Part shown: positions 63,897-64,000 of the stretch, in pieces
How the letters are laid out: the number at the start of each line of letters is the position of its first letter
How positions within the stretch are numbered: the first letter of the stretch is position 1
NCBI RefSeq assembly: GCF_000002235.5
Contig: NW_022145604.1
Coordinates: 5,429,077 to 5,493,076, forward strand
From: Strongylocentrotus purpuratus
Lineage: Eukaryota; Echinodermata; Echinoidea; Camarodonta; Strongylocentrotidae
Direction: 5' to 3'
DNA: 64,000 nt
Program-made: the position numbers and the translations under genes
Notes under the pieces: model-generated
Told to the model about the DNA's origin: nothing
Seen by the model: only the letters and a program-made list of their open reading frames with translations
The model's database searches: none

Positions 63897-64000
63897 TCCA
63901 GTGGCTTAAAGAATAACTACCGGTATAGTTGGATCGTTTTTTTTTTTTTATATAAGGCCAAATTTAAAAAAAAACATGTTTAGCTTCCTGTTTTTTTGAA

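Larger units (their letters stand above)
60882..64000 (+). mobile_element. Helitron H7, partial (runs off the window)
   Basis: Starts TCCATATAATAATACGC directly after the CTAG at 60878-60881 and has the CpG-rich start of H1 type. From 62830 it continues with H2-type interior (cgtccaaacttagagacc, the GC-hairpin module and a TACGC MITE). A 1.44-kb element is inserted at 61387-62823. The 3-prime end is outside the window. Confidence 0.65.

Overview
This window looks like nuclear DNA of a marine invertebrate deuterostome, most likely an echinoderm and perhaps a sea urchin. The evidence is indirect: an intronless-coding Toll-like receptor (TLR) of the type expanded in sea urchins and amphioxus, a multi-exon family-B/adhesion-type 7TM receptor, AT-rich intergenic DNA, and very dense hAT, Helitron, TTAA-MITE and tRNA-derived SINE insertions. 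I see no bacterial or viral gene organisation. The species call is inference.

Layout. (1) 1-13 kb: no convincing gene. It holds microsatellites, a 1.24-kb hAT-like element with an 8-bp target duplication, TTAA MITEs, tRNA-derived SINEs and a 38-bp minisatellite (8.4-9.6 kb). (2) 13-30 kb: a tandem segmental duplication carrying two TLR genes on the + strand. TLR-A (16159-18960, 933 codons) is intact. TLR-B (26431-29160) has one in-frame TGA at 28417-28419, at the codon matching Gly687 of TLR-A. The stop removes half of the LRRCT, the membrane segment and the TIR domain. TLR-A also has three near-identical 24-residue LRRs where TLR-B has two. (3) 31-33.4 kb: paralogous copies of segments at 1.6-4.8 kb and 13.1 kb. 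Comparing copies gives occupied and empty sites for several transposons. (4) 34.9-44.7 kb: minus-strand exons of a 7TM receptor with a GPS-like motif and TM1 to TM6. TM7 and the N-terminus are not seen. One exon needs a frameshift and two exon junctions are out of phase. hAT elements and very long G/C homopolymers lie in its introns. (5) 45-64 kb: a head-to-tail Helitron array. The elements start TCTATA and end in a GC hairpin followed by CTAG, and one begins exactly where the previous one ends. Inside are nested MITEs, a palindromic ACTGG-repeat element, a 602-bp tandem repeat with splice-like borders, and CpG-rich pieces whose minus-strand reading frames share a related C-terminus.

Function. 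The TLRs would be innate immune receptors. The 7TM receptor is unrelated to them except by position. Everything else is mobile or repetitive DNA, and the comparison between duplicated segments is the most informative part of the window.
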